The notes under the pieces: generated by a model | What the model was told of the DNA's origin: nothing | The model's input: the letters and a program-made list of their open reading frames with translations, nothing else | Databases searched by the model: none | Source of the DNA: Methanobacteriota archaeon | Lineage (GTDB): Archaea; Halobacteriota; Methanosarcinia; Methanosarcinales; Methanosarcinaceae | Assembly (NCBI GenBank): GCA_016841265.1 | Contig: JAENZL010000022.1 | Coordinates: 23,867 to 59,115, forward strand | Direction of reading: 5' to 3' | Length of the DNA stretch: 35,249 bases | Translations under genes and position numbers: made by a program | Shown: positions 7,794-16,769 of the stretch, one piece after another | How positions within the stretch are numbered: position 1 is the first letter of the stretch | Layout of the letters: each line of letters starts with the position of its first letter

Positions 7794-9002
7794 ATGATTG
7801 ACGATATCAGGGTGGGAGCCCTCATTGCATACTGCAGTATAAAACGAGGAAACAAAAAAACACTAATGTTCATAGTTTTTGTTCTCTCACTCATTTTTAT
7901 GAACCTGGTATTCCTTCCATCAATGATAGGAGGAATGACCGTTCTATTTACTGGTATGATGCAAGACTACCCTTACGGGGATATTGTCATTGAACCATCA
8001 GGCGACAACACCTACATTAACAATGCTGATAACGTCTTGCAGAAAGTAAGAGCAGTCGAAGGTGTGAGGGCTGCAACAAAACGATTGGATGTAGGAGCAT
8101 CTATTGAACATAAACAAAAAGTAGTGGGAGTTTCTATAACAGGATTGCTTCCTACGGAAGAGTATGAAGTTTCCCGATACCCCTATATTATCAGTGAAGG
8201 AGATTTCATAGGAGAGCTTTCCCGGGACGAGATTATCATTGGGGCTATGATCGCAGGTACAGGTTTCGGATCAGAAATATATGATAACCTGGGTGAAGTA
8301 AGACCAGGATCGCTTGTTGATGTAACATACAGCAATGGCGTAAAGAGAACCTATAAAGTCAAAGGCATCATGGAAGGCACATTTGAACTTGTTGATCTTA
8401 ATGCCATAGTTCATTACAAAGAAATAGAAGAAGTTTATGGTTTGGAAGGGAGTAAAGCTACCAGTGTAGTCGTAAGGGTTGACAAGCAAGGGAGTGAAGA
8501 TCAGGTACAGGATAAAATCAGAGAAGCCGGGGTGAATGAGCAAATCTTCACATGGGCTGATAAGTCAGAGACTCTCATAAAGCAAGCAATGCAAAGCATG
8601 GGTGCTATAAATATCATGTCAAAGTTTGTGAGTTTGATTGTAGGTGCAGCACTGGTCCTCATCATTATCTATATCAATGTACTTAATAGAAAAAAAGAGA
8701 TCGGTATTTTAAAAGCAGTAGGCATTACTCCAGGATCAATAGTATTGTCCTATGCATTCCTTAGCATGTTCTATGTTTCCTTAGGAATATTCGCAGGATT
8801 GGTTTTGTACTTTTCACTTATGTTTTACTTCCAGGCAAATCCGGTAGTATTTTACGAAACCATGGAAATCAGACCCCAGATCGATCCTGTGCTGCTTATC
8901 GAAAGCATAGTTACCATGCTTACACTATCGGTGATAGCCGGGATACTCCCTGCCTGGAGCGTATCAAAAGAAAGCATACTCAAAGCCATCTGGAGTCGAT
9001 AA
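7794..9002 (+). CDS. FtsX/MacB-type ABC transporter permease
   Basis: A 402-residue permease. One membrane segment near the N terminus (about 21-50, MFIVFVLSLIFMNLVFLPSM), an extracellular MacB-PCD-like domain of some 220 residues containing QDYPYGDIVIEP and the DVTYSNGVKRTYKVKGI strand pair, then three membrane segments (about 278-300, 320-345, 370-392) with the family motif NRKKEIGILKAVGITPGSIV, which contacts the ATPase. The size and four-segment plan are those of type VII (MacB/LolCDE/FtsX) systems, which transmit mechanical force or export lipoproteins and peptides rather than move solutes through a channel. Sixteen bases after the NEW3 gene, with GAGAGG before the ATG, and four bases before the ATPase gene. 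Confidence 0.93.
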   Translation: MIDDIRVGALIAYCSIKRGNKKTLMFIVFVLSLIFMNLVFLPSMIGGMTVLFTGMMQDYPYGDIVIEPSGDNTYINNADNVLQKVRAVEGVRAATKRLDVGASIEHKQKVVGVSITGLLPTEEYEVSRYPYIISEGDFIGELSRDEIIIGAMIAGTGFGSEIYDNLGEVRPGSLVDVTYSNGVKRTYKVKGIMEGTFELVDLNAIVHYKEIEEVYGLEGSKATSVVVRVDKQGSEDQVQDKIREAGVNEQIFTWADKSETLIKQAMQSMGAINIMSKFVSLIVGAALVLIIIYINVLNRKKEIGILKAVGITPGSIVLSYAFLSMFYVSLGIFAGLVLYFSLMFYFQANPVVFYETMEIRPQIDPVLLIESIVTMLTLSVIAGILPAWSVSKESILKAIWSR

Positions 9003-9005
9003 AAA

Positions 9006-9689
9006 ATGATCACAGTAAAAAACCTGAAAAGATATTATGGGACAGGGGAAACTGCTGTCAAGGCTCTGAGGGGTGTTTCGTTCGAAATAAAGAAAGGGGA
9101 ATTTGTCGCAATAATGGGTGCATCCGGAAGCGGAAAAACGACTCTGTTAAGGATACTGGCATTACTGGACGACGCAACAGATGGGGAATATACCATTCGG
9201 GGATTACAGGTTTCCAGCTTGCCTGAAGCAGAAAGAAGCTATTATAGGCTAACACAGGTCGGTTATGTCTTTCAGGACTATGCACTTATAAATGAAATGA
9301 GTGCTGCAGAAAATGTTTATATCCTTTCCATGATGGAAGGCAAATCAAGAAAGGAATCTTACAAAACTGCTCTTGAAGCATTAGATAAGGTTGGTCTAAA
9401 AGAAAAACATAACAGGATTCCTGATGAATTATCCGGTGGAGAAAAACAAAGAGTGGCAATCGCAAGAGCCATAGCAAAAAAACCTGACATATTGTTTGCT
9501 GACGAGCCATGTGCAAACCTGGACACTCGAAACTCAAAACAAGTACTGGATGTGTTCAAAGAACTGAATGAAAAATATGGCCAAACAATTATAATGGTAA
9601 CTCATGAACCATGGCATACTGAGTATGTTGACAGAGTAATTACTCTTGAAGATGGTAGTTTAGTTAGCGATGAGCAAAAACGAAGGTAG
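9006..9689 (+). CDS. ABC transporter ATP-binding protein (MacB/LolD type)
   Basis: A 227-residue ATPase with all motifs: Walker A GASGSGKTT (38-46), Q-loop Q90 in GYVFQD, signature LSGGEKQR (142-149), Walker B ILFADEP (162-168), D-loop and switch histidine in IMVTHE. The LolD/MacB subgroup is indicated by the short length and the pairing with an FtsX-like permease just upstream (four-base gap). It would sit on the cytoplasmic face as a dimer with two permease copies. It is the last gene of the operon; the stop is followed by a long spacer. Confidence 0.95.
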   Translation: MITVKNLKRYYGTGETAVKALRGVSFEIKKGEFVAIMGASGSGKTTLLRILALLDDATDGEYTIRGLQVSSLPEAERSYYRLTQVGYVFQDYALINEMSAAENVYILSMMEGKSRKESYKTALEALDKVGLKEKHNRIPDELSGGEKQRVAIARAIAKKPDILFADEPCANLDTRNSKQVLDVFKELNEKYGQTIIMVTHEPWHTEYVDRVITLEDGSLVSDEQKRR

Positions 9690-10259
9690 TCCATTTTTAT
9701 ACGAATTTACAGGTTTCCGGTGGGTTTTTGGACTCTGTCTTTTGATCGTCGTCGGGGTTCCAATTTTGCAGCCCAACCCCATGCCCACCCACGGTTGCGC
9801 AAGCAACCGGCTTGCCCCTAAATAAAATGAAAAAGACACAAAATTAAAAACAGAAGCCGCATTTTTTCTTTTCGAATGCATAATTTCAAAATTTTAGTGC
9901 TGGATAGAGAGAATTGAAATTTCCTTTAAGGTTTTCGCTGAGTTCAAACGTGCTTTTTCATTTTGGCAATTGCTTTGGGCAGGCCTCGCTGACGCCCGGG
10001 AAAGACACAACTTACGATCAAGAAAAAGAAAAACAGAATTGGAAGGTTTAAAATAGAATCAGGCTAAAGACTTTAGAAAAAACTGCCTGTGCAGGATTGC
10101 ACCAGATTGACTGCAAAACCATACTTATCTACAAAACCATACTTATCTACAAAACCATACTTATCTACAAATCCATACTTATCTACAAATCCATACTTAT
10201 CTACAAAACCATACTATCTACAAAACATCATCCAACTTTTCTAAGCGGGAGGCAAAACC
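9690..10259. other. Spacer with GCAA-loop hairpin and minisatellite
   Basis: No gene is seen. A 7-bp hairpin CGGTTGC-GCAA-GCAACCG lies at 9792-9809, of the same style as other stem-loops in this window (17378, 21991, 33358). From 10115 on an 18-bp tandem repeat fills the DNA before the moxR-like gene. The remainder is A-rich without recognisable signals. Confidence 0.6.
10115..10221. repeat. 18-bp tandem repeat, 6 units
   Basis: Units of AAAACCATACTTATCTAC start at 10115, 10133, 10151, 10169, 10187 and 10205. Units four and five read AAATCC; unit six lacks one T. The array ends about 25 bases before the ribosome binding site of the moxR-like gene, so it sits in or next to that gene's promoter or leader. 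The 18-bp period makes an open frame through it (repeating KTILIY) that is an artefact. Confidence 0.95.
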
Positions 10260-10262
10260 CTG
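10247..10262 (+). promoter_or_regulatory. RBS GGGAGG pointing to a CTG start
   Basis: GGGAGG (10247-10252) stands seven bases before CTG at 10260-10262. That CTG is in frame with the moxR-like gene and no ATG, GTG or TTG lies between the upstream in-frame stop (10242) and ATG 10296. The ATG is 43 bases from the site, too far for initiation from it. Confidence 0.6.
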
Positions 10263-11783
10263 AAAGATACTCTCCTCGAAATCAAATACGCATTCATGGA
10301 ATACTTCAAAGAGCGCGAAGCTGAAATCAACGGCTCCCTGCTTGCCGTCCTTTCGGGTGAAAACCTGCTCTTCCTGGGTCCTCCCGGCACCGCCAAGACT
10401 TTGCTTGCAAAAAATGTCTGCCAGTCAATCGAAGGCGGAAACTTCTTTAACTACCTCCTGACCAGCTTTTCCACCCCCGAAGAGATCTTTGGCCCGCTTT
10501 CCTTAAAAGCCCTTGAAGAAGACGAGTTCCGGCGGAAAATCGACGGCTGCCTCCCGACCGCCCACCTCGCCCTCCTGGACGAGATCTTCAAGGCGAGCAG
10601 CGCTATCCTGAACAGCCTCCTGACCATCCTGAACGAGCACAAATACCACAACGGAAGGGAGATTGTCGATGTGCCCCTGCTCTCGGTTTTCGGGGCATCC
10701 AATGAACTTCCTGAAGAAGACGAAAGCCTCGAAGCCCTTTACGACCGCTTCCTCTTCAGGTACAGGCTTGCCTACATCCAGGACGATGAAAACTTCCGAA
10801 GCCTCCTTTTCCGGACCCCAGGGGACTTCGAACCAGCCTTACAAATTTCGGTATCCCGGATCGAAGAGCTGCGTGCCAGTGCGGAAACCGTGCCCGTTGA
10901 CCCTGACGTTGAGCTTATCATCACCGAACTCCGGCGAGCTCTCCAGCTCCGGGAAATCGAAATCTCGGACCGGCGCTGGAAAAAGGTAGTCCAGGTGCTG
11001 AAAGTTGCAGCCTGCAGCAGCGGCTGCCCGACTGTTGACCGGACGATGGTTTTTTTGCTCCAGCACATGCTCTGGAACCTCCCCGAAGAACGGGAAGCAA
11101 TCCGGAAAACGGTCTTTGAGCTTGTAGTCTCAGGCGGGATCAGCACGGAAAAACTGCGCCTGGACGCTGAAGACCTGAAGACTGCCATAAGCAGAGCCCT
11201 GATAAATGACCTGCCGATCGGGGTCGTCTGCGACAGCTGCGGAGAAGAATTCAGCCTCAGGCAGGAAGTGGATGCACATCACAACACACACCCGAACCAC
11301 AGCTATAAGCTCAAAAGGGAAGGTGACTCCAGAATTTATCCATACGACAACCTGGTCCGGGAAATCGATTCCCTTCAGGAAAGTTCGGGGAAAACTGCCA
11401 CCCTGTCCCCGGTCCAGAAAGAAGTTTTTGAGAATGAATTTGAGGACCTGGCAGGCAGGGTGAAGGGTGTAAAAAAGCGCTTTGAAGAAGAACGCGAACT
11501 TCTCAGGGACCTGATGGAGGCAAACATCTGGCTTTCAACCCTTGACCGGAACGAAGCTCTCCTCCTGCACGACACGAGAAGTGAGGAGCTGTCCGAAATT
11601 GGGGCTCTTATGCAGGAAATACGTTCCGTTCTCGGTTTGCAAACCCGGTCCTCAGGGCTCACTGAAGCGGAAATGGAAGCAGGAGTGGAAACGGAAGCAA
11701 AAGCAAAAATCCCGGGTCCGGATTCAAGCAACAGCTCTGCAGGGTTCATGAAAGGGCTGGGGTCCAGGTTCAAGTTGCGATAA
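10260..11783 (+). CDS. MoxR-family AAA+ ATPase with C2H2-like finger
   Basis: Residue numbers count from ATG 10296 (495 residues); the ribosome binding site favours a CTG at 10260, adding 12 residues (KDTLLEIKYAF before the M) that fit the helix normally preceding this fold. AAA+ core: Walker A GPPGTAKT (28-35), Walker B LALLDEIF (91-98), sensor 1 in GASNELPEED (133-142) and arginine in LYDRFLFR. Residues about 310-335 hold CDSCGEEF with H-rich EVDAHHNTHPNH, spaced like a C2H2 zinc finger, which is unusual for MoxR proteins. The C terminus is a coiled coil followed by low-complexity glutamate/alanine. MoxR ATPases act as chaperones with VWA partners (RavA-ViaA is the known bacterial pair); the VWA gene follows 75 bases downstream, so the two likely form one complex. 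Confidence 0.9.
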   Translation: MKDTLLEIKYAFMEYFKEREAEINGSLLAVLSGENLLFLGPPGTAKTLLAKNVCQSIEGGNFFNYLLTSFSTPEEIFGPLSLKALEEDEFRRKIDGCLPTAHLALLDEIFKASSAILNSLLTILNEHKYHNGREIVDVPLLSVFGASNELPEEDESLEALYDRFLFRYRLAYIQDDENFRSLLFRTPGDFEPALQISVSRIEELRASAETVPVDPDVELIITELRRALQLREIEISDRRWKKVVQVLKVAACSSGCPTVDRTMVFLLQHMLWNLPEEREAIRKTVFELVVSGGISTEKLRLDAEDLKTAISRALINDLPIGVVCDSCGEEFSLRQEVDAHHNTHPNHSYKLKREGDSRIYPYDNLVREIDSLQESSGKTATLSPVQKEVFENEFEDLAGRVKGVKKRFEEERELLRDLMEANIWLSTLDRNEALLLHDTRSEELSEIGALMQEIRSVLGLQTRSSGLTEAEMEAGVETEAKAKIPGPDSSNSSAGFMKGLGSRFKLR

Positions 11784-11858
11784 TTCAGATTCGGATTCAG
11801 ATTCGGATGAACTTGAATGAGGATAAATTAGGGGATTAGCAAAGAAAAGGGCGTTGGT

Positions 11859-13520
11859 ATGGAAAAATCGGACATTCCCCTGAACAGTTTAAACGACACC
11901 TCCCTGGAAAATTACTCTTTTTTTTCCAGAAACAGGCCCTGGCACAGTTCCTTAACCGTCCTGAAACAGACCGCATCCCTGCTGGAAGGCGAACTCAGAA
12001 GCACGGTTGCATTTCCAAGGACTATTCCCCGCTCCCTGAGGGAAAAGATTGCTGAAGTAATCACCCAGGAAATCCTCTTCGGAAAGCCTTACGAAATAAA
12101 GGACCCTGAAAAATTCATCGGGCAGTTCGGAGCCTTTTACCCTGTTTTCCTGACTCTGAAAAACTCAAAACCCTGGCCGAAACTCCGAAAAATAGCGAGA
12201 AAAAGTCCCGGAGCCGGGGTTGCCTGCCTGAAACTGCTCCTCCCGCTGGTGTACGATGTCATGGAACGTTTTTCGGCAGCTTCGACTTCCTCCACTGAGG
12301 GACTCGGGCCTGAAATGGAAGCTGTCCTCCGGGAATTCGAAAAGGTCCTGAAAGAAACCCTCTGCCTCTGGGGAAACCGCCCTCGGGAAGGACTCCCGGG
12401 CATGGTTGGCCAGCCCCGGGACCCAAACCTGGATCTAAATGACAGGCGGCCGGCTCTTTGCGAAGCTATCATGGACTTCATGCAGATGGACGGCTACCAG
12501 GCTTTCCTGGACGGCATGCTGGAAGGGCTCTACCGCAGGATGGACGAGTTCATCTCGGAGATGGAAGAAAGCCTGGACCTCTTCGACCTCCTTGCCCTCC
12601 TCTTTCCGGGCAGGAACTGGAGCTATTCCGTAAAGGAACTTAAAAAAGAGCCTTTTTACGTCCACCTGAAGATGGTCAGGCGCTTCTCAACTTTTTTCGA
12701 AGAAAACCCGGATCTCAGACGAATAGTGGATTTCATCGGAAGAAGGGAGTTTGACCCTCCGGCAGACCGCATACGCTACTCACCCTTCGGGAAAAACAGG
12801 ATCCAGACCGTCCGCTTCTCCGACTCCCTGAACAACCTCCTTCCCATGGAAGCCGCAAAACTCCTGAACCCGACCCTGAAGCGGAAGTTCTACGCGGACA
12901 TGCTTGAAGGCAGACTCCTCAGCTACCAGCTGCTGGGCAAACACTTCACAGGCCCACCCCGCCTGAAGCCCAAAGGCCCCCTGATCGCCCTGGTCGATAC
13001 CTCGGGTTCCATGCACGGAGCCCCCCAGACCCTTGCCAAGTCCGCGGTCCTTGCTATAGCAAAAAGGATGCTTGCCCAGCACAGGGACATGAAAGTAATC
13101 CTCTTCGCTTCCACAACCCAGCACCTGGAAATCGAGCTCAGCAGCAAAAAACGGATGTCGGAAAAGTTCCTGAACTTCCTCCTCTACACCTTCGGGGGCG
13201 GGACGGACTTTAACACCGCGCTTGCTTCCGGGCTAAAGAGCCTGAAAGAAAAGGACTTTCGGGGTGCAGACCTGCTCTTCATCACGGACGGGAAGTCCGA
13301 GGTCTCCGACGAACTGGTGCTCGCCCGCTGGGAGGAGGCAAAAAAACGGTACAACGCAAAGATCTATTCGCTGATCGTGGGAGCTTCGGGAGCGGGAGGG
13401 CTTGAGGAAATTTCAGATTACACCTACCTGGTGGAGATGGACATGGCCCGGGAAGGGGCCGGTGGGGTTGTAAGGCTGGTTGAAGTGAAAACGAAGAATG
13501 ATGAGCCTGAAATTGGATGA
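11859..13520 (+). CDS. VWA-domain protein (CoxE/ViaA-like), MoxR partner
   Basis: A 553-residue cytoplasmic protein with no signal peptide. The first 370 residues are helical and of unknown fold. The von Willebrand A domain starts near residue 374: LIALVDTSGSMHG gives the complete metal-binding DxSxS, GGGTDFN supplies the threonine, and LLFITDGKSEVSD the aspartate, so the metal site is intact. This arrangement matches ViaA/CoxE-type proteins that work with MoxR ATPases in maturing or remodelling metalloenzymes and membrane complexes. The MoxR-like gene lies just upstream on the same strand with a small 12-bp duplication (11783-11806) in the gap. ATG 11859 is used; a GGGCG stretch is the only ribosome binding site candidate. 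The client protein is unknown. Confidence 0.9.
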   Translation: MEKSDIPLNSLNDTSLENYSFFSRNRPWHSSLTVLKQTASLLEGELRSTVAFPRTIPRSLREKIAEVITQEILFGKPYEIKDPEKFIGQFGAFYPVFLTLKNSKPWPKLRKIARKSPGAGVACLKLLLPLVYDVMERFSAASTSSTEGLGPEMEAVLREFEKVLKETLCLWGNRPREGLPGMVGQPRDPNLDLNDRRPALCEAIMDFMQMDGYQAFLDGMLEGLYRRMDEFISEMEESLDLFDLLALLFPGRNWSYSVKELKKEPFYVHLKMVRRFSTFFEENPDLRRIVDFIGRREFDPPADRIRYSPFGKNRIQTVRFSDSLNNLLPMEAAKLLNPTLKRKFYADMLEGRLLSYQLLGKHFTGPPRLKPKGPLIALVDTSGSMHGAPQTLAKSAVLAIAKRMLAQHRDMKVILFASTTQHLEIELSSKKRMSEKFLNFLLYTFGGGTDFNTALASGLKSLKEKDFRGADLLFITDGKSEVSDELVLARWEEAKKRYNAKIYSLIVGASGAGGLEEISDYTYLVEMDMAREGAGGVVRLVEVKTKNDEPEIG

Positions 13521-13671
13521 GTAGTGCTTAAAGTTACTTTTTTGCCCATATATTGCTTCTTTACCCCCTCATTTTTTCCGGCACGAATCGTTTTTTCATA
13601 CTCTACAAATTCAAGGCAAGCCTTGCGATAATAACAAATATTTTAAAGCTAATCATCTTTGTGGAGATTTC

Positions 13672-14424
13672 ATGAAAGTGAAGTGTGTGATACTGTTTAT
13701 TCTCGTAATTTTTTGTTTCATGTCAATGTCAGGCTGCTCGGACCTTGAAGAGGAGGCAGGAGAGGAAGAAACAGCAGCATCCAAAGCTGTGGTAGAAGCA
13801 GAAACTGCTAAAGAGCCCGAAGCTTATGAAGAAGCAGAAGCAGAAGCGGCTGCGGAAGCAGAAGAACCTGTGTACGGATCTGAAATCGCATTCCTTAATC
13901 CTGCACCCGGACTTCCCGATAGGCCGGATAGTAAACTCTCGGAGTACGAAAAATACCCTTCCGGTGAAGCCCCGGTTTATGAAGGGGTTGAATTCGACAA
14001 AAACTCTCTCCGCTTTTACGAGATCTTCAGCGATTTCGATACAGTAACCGCAAACCCGGACGCTTTCCAAAAAGCTGCTACAAACGGGACTCTGGAGCTC
14101 TATCTGAGAGGCAGAGTGTTTGAGCTTGAATTTGATGTAGCTGAAACCTTCACCCCTAAAGTCATCATGGAAAATGAAAGCGGCTTTTATACCGAAGAAA
14201 CAGCTCCCATCAGCAACTACAGGGGAAAGGTTGCAGGCATCGAGGACAGCCGGGTTGCCATGACTGCCGGGGAGAATGTGGTTATAGGAAGCATCGATAT
14301 TGGGTACGTGGAAAGTTACTGTATTGAACAGACTAACCGGACCCTGAACGGAAAAGTAGTCCATGTGGTTTACAGCTCAGTGGACCGCAAGCCCAGGGAA
14401 TTTACTGAATATCCCGAGCTCTGA
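13672..14424 (+). CDS. Lipoprotein, protease-propeptide-like region
   Basis: A 250-residue secreted protein. It begins with a lipoprotein signal (VILFILVIFCFMSMSGC, lipobox cysteine at 22), followed by a strongly acidic alanine/glutamate linker to about residue 66. The rest contains LELYLRGRVFELEFDVAETF and ISNYRGKVAGIEDSRVAMTA, a pattern I associate with the propeptide of reprolysin-like (M12B) metalloproteases, but no HExxH protease domain follows: the frame ends soon after. It may be a free-standing inhibitor-like or surface protein, or a shortened protease gene. That assignment is from memory of the family and is tentative. Promoter TATA-like TATTTTAAA lies about 40 bases upstream; the ATG at 13672 has GGAG eight to twelve bases ahead. 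Confidence 0.7.
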   Translation: MKVKCVILFILVIFCFMSMSGCSDLEEEAGEEETAASKAVVEAETAKEPEAYEEAEAEAAAEAEEPVYGSEIAFLNPAPGLPDRPDSKLSEYEKYPSGEAPVYEGVEFDKNSLRFYEIFSDFDTVTANPDAFQKAATNGTLELYLRGRVFELEFDVAETFTPKVIMENESGFYTEETAPISNYRGKVAGIEDSRVAMTAGENVVIGSIDIGYVESYCIEQTNRTLNGKVVHVVYSSVDRKPREFTEYPEL

Positions 14425-14672
14425 ACTTTTTTCTTAAAATCAAATTGCGTGAGCTCCCCCACCCAAAAAAGATGTGTGCATAAGGCCGCACACCAGGTTT
14501 CTCAAGAACCAGGTTTCCAGGGGATTCGGAAAGCATCGAGTTGCCATTGCCCGGATTTCCTTAATCTACGGGATTGAAAATGGACGCAAAGAAAATAATC
14601 AGTGCACTCCACTTTCGGTTTCCCCTGCGATTCCACAATATCTGCGATTCCAGAACATAGTTCTTGAGATAG

Positions 14673-16385
14673 TCACGTTGATTTAATGTACGGTCCCAGG
14701 ATCATATCCTTATAAGAGCCCCCTGCCGGGACCTTCGGATACAGGACCTCTTCCCTGTCCGTGCAGGCTTCCAGGAAGCAGGGTCCGTCTGCATTCATAA
14801 ATGCTTCCATTTTCTCTTTCAAATCATTTCTGCTGCTTACTCTCTCTGCGTAATTGAAGCCAAATGACCTTGCAATCTCTGCAAAATGCACATCTTTTGG
14901 CCTTTGCGTTCCTGTACGCATTCCTTCATAAGCCGTATCCTGCAGGTTCTGAACCATGCCATCACTTCTGTTGTTCAGCATGAGTATCTTGATTGGAAGG
15001 TCCAGCGATGCGATGGTGTGCAGTTCTCCCAGATTCATCCTCAGGCTGCCGTCACCATCGATTGCTATGACTCCTGAATACGGGTTCGCATAGTGGACAC
15101 CGATTGCTGTGGGCATGGAAAAGCCCATTGTGCCAAAGGAGCCGGAAGTCATGAAAGATTTTGGGCATTGCATTGGCAGGTACTGTGCTGAGAGCATCTG
15201 GTGGTTGCCTACACCCGTGGTGATCTTTGTGCTTCCGTCAACGTATTCTGAAAGCATTGAAATGACCTCGGCAGATTGTATGTATTCGGATGTTCTGTTG
15301 TAATCCAGGGGCCAGGATCTTTTAAGATCTCTTGCCCGCATCTGCCACTCCCGAATATCCAGACAGATGTTATGCTTCCTGGCATAGTCAAGCAGGTCTC
15401 TGAGCGCTGTGGCAGCATCCCCTATGAACGTGAATTTCGGACTGCGCTCGATTTTTATCTGATGCATTTTCTCGGGATTGATGTCAATGTAAGCTATGTC
15501 AGTACCTATTGCAAACCCGACCTTTTCCGCAACTCGGTCATCCCATCTTACCCCGATAGCGAAAAATAAGTCATTCTCCTGTATGAGCATGTTCGCATAT
15601 GGGGTACCGAACATTCCCAGCATTCCCAGGTTCAGGTCATCCCTTTCGTCAACGACGCCCTTTGCCATGAGTGTATTGACAGAAGGTATTCCGAAAAGCT
15701 CATTGAATTCCCTGATGGCCTGGCTTCCGGACTCCGAGTTCAAGCCGCCTCCAAGATAGAGCAGGGGTCTTCTGGAGTTGAGCAACAGCTCAAAAAAGGC
15801 TTTGCATTGTTCTTCAGACAGGTGCCTGTCATCGTGATAACTTCCCTCGAACCTTTTGACATTCATACCATGATACTCATGGTTTTTCATCTGTTTGTCA
15901 AGAGGGAAATCTATGACTACAGGTCCGGGTTTTCCTGACTTTGCAAAGTAATAGGCATCCTTGACTATGGCTTCTATGTCATCGTCATTGGAGAGCTGGA
16001 TGACCTTTTTGGCTGCATCCCTGAAGATACCTTTGACGTTAATGTGCTGGAAAGAATCGGTGCCTATCTTATGCTCAGGGACCTGCCCTGCAAATACAAG
16101 CAGGGGAATGCTGTCCCCATAGGCATCAGCAACGCTGGTGAGCGTGTTAGTTATGGCAGGCCCGGATGTGACTATGGCTACACCTACCCGGTTGCTTGAC
16201 CTTGAATAACCTGCTGCGCTGAATGCTGCCGATTGCTCGTTGGAATTAACTATAATCTCAATATCACTGTGCCTGAGGGCATGAAATACCGGAAGTATTG
16301 CCGCTCCCGTATAGCCAAAAATGTGTTTGACACCCAGGTCCTCCAGACATTTAATCAGGACTTCTGCTCCACTCATTTCTTCCAT
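14673..16385 (-). CDS. Acetolactate synthase large-subunit-like ThDP enzyme
   Basis: A 570-residue thiamine-diphosphate enzyme. I start at ATG 16385, which has GGGAG seven bases ahead and the usual EEMSGAEVLIKCLEDLGVKH beginning; a 23-codon extension to 16454 looks spurious. It has three domains: N-terminal pyrimidine-binding domain with the catalytic glutamate in NSNEQSAAFSAAGYSR, middle FAD/Rossmann-like domain, and C-terminal diphosphate-binding domain with GDGSLRMN and the closing NN in LMLNNRSDG. The closest known activity is joining two pyruvates into acetolactate for branched-chain amino acids. No small regulatory subunit (ilvN) or ilvC gene is next to it, so it may be a paralogue with another 2-oxoacid substrate. 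Confidence 0.85.
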   Translation of the reverse strand: MEEMSGAEVLIKCLEDLGVKHIFGYTGAAILPVFHALRHSDIEIIVNSNEQSAAFSAAGYSRSSNRVGVAIVTSGPAITNTLTSVADAYGDSIPLLVFAGQVPEHKIGTDSFQHINVKGIFRDAAKKVIQLSNDDDIEAIVKDAYYFAKSGKPGPVVIDFPLDKQMKNHEYHGMNVKRFEGSYHDDRHLSEEQCKAFFELLLNSRRPLLYLGGGLNSESGSQAIREFNELFGIPSVNTLMAKGVVDERDDLNLGMLGMFGTPYANMLIQENDLFFAIGVRWDDRVAEKVGFAIGTDIAYIDINPEKMHQIKIERSPKFTFIGDAATALRDLLDYARKHNICLDIREWQMRARDLKRSWPLDYNRTSEYIQSAEVISMLSEYVDGSTKITTGVGNHQMLSAQYLPMQCPKSFMTSGSFGTMGFSMPTAIGVHYANPYSGVIAIDGDGSLRMNLGELHTIASLDLPIKILMLNNRSDGMVQNLQDTAYEGMRTGTQRPKDVHFAEIARSFGFNYAERVSSRNDLKEKMEAFMNADGPCFLEACTDREEVLYPKVPAGGSYKDMILGPYIKST

Positions 16386-16769
16386 CTTCAAACTCCCGGA
16401 AAGAAACAAACTGGCACAGGACGCACTATTCAGTATATTAACCAAAAACAGCACACTTGAGCCAGAATAATTTCTTTTTCTTGCTCAAGCGAATAGTACT
16501 ACCACTAATACAACTACTACAGATACGGGTAAATTGAATTCCGTGTAGTTTGTGGTAGAACTTAACATTGGAAGGATGGAGGGAGATTGTTATATTTAAG
16601 GGTTGCTATGGGTTTTTCCAAATCTTCGGCATCGGACCGTGGATGCCGATCTTTGAAAACCGGTTTCAGAAAAACTATTTATAAACATTTCCATAAAAGC
16701 TGAATGAAAAGCTGAATGTGTCATCATTGGCTCCTCAAAACAGCCATTTCCTCAAGGACCTGCAGTCAC

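Noticed and set aside
9981-10005. GGGC...GCCC hairpin in the spacer
   Set aside because: Only four paired bases around a long loop; not convincing.
10097-10324. 75-codon frame through the 18-bp repeat
   Set aside because: Repeating KTILIY is produced by the 18-bp unit being a multiple of three; it overlaps the moxR start in another frame.
13729-14364. 211-codon minus-strand frame opposite the lipoprotein
   Set aside because: Cysteine/phenylalanine-rich, no start signal; a shadow of the acidic repeat in the real gene.
14425-14672. Repeat ACCAGGTTTC and stem GTGTGC/GCACAC
   Set aside because: Too short to support a function; a 70-codon frame there lacks start signals.
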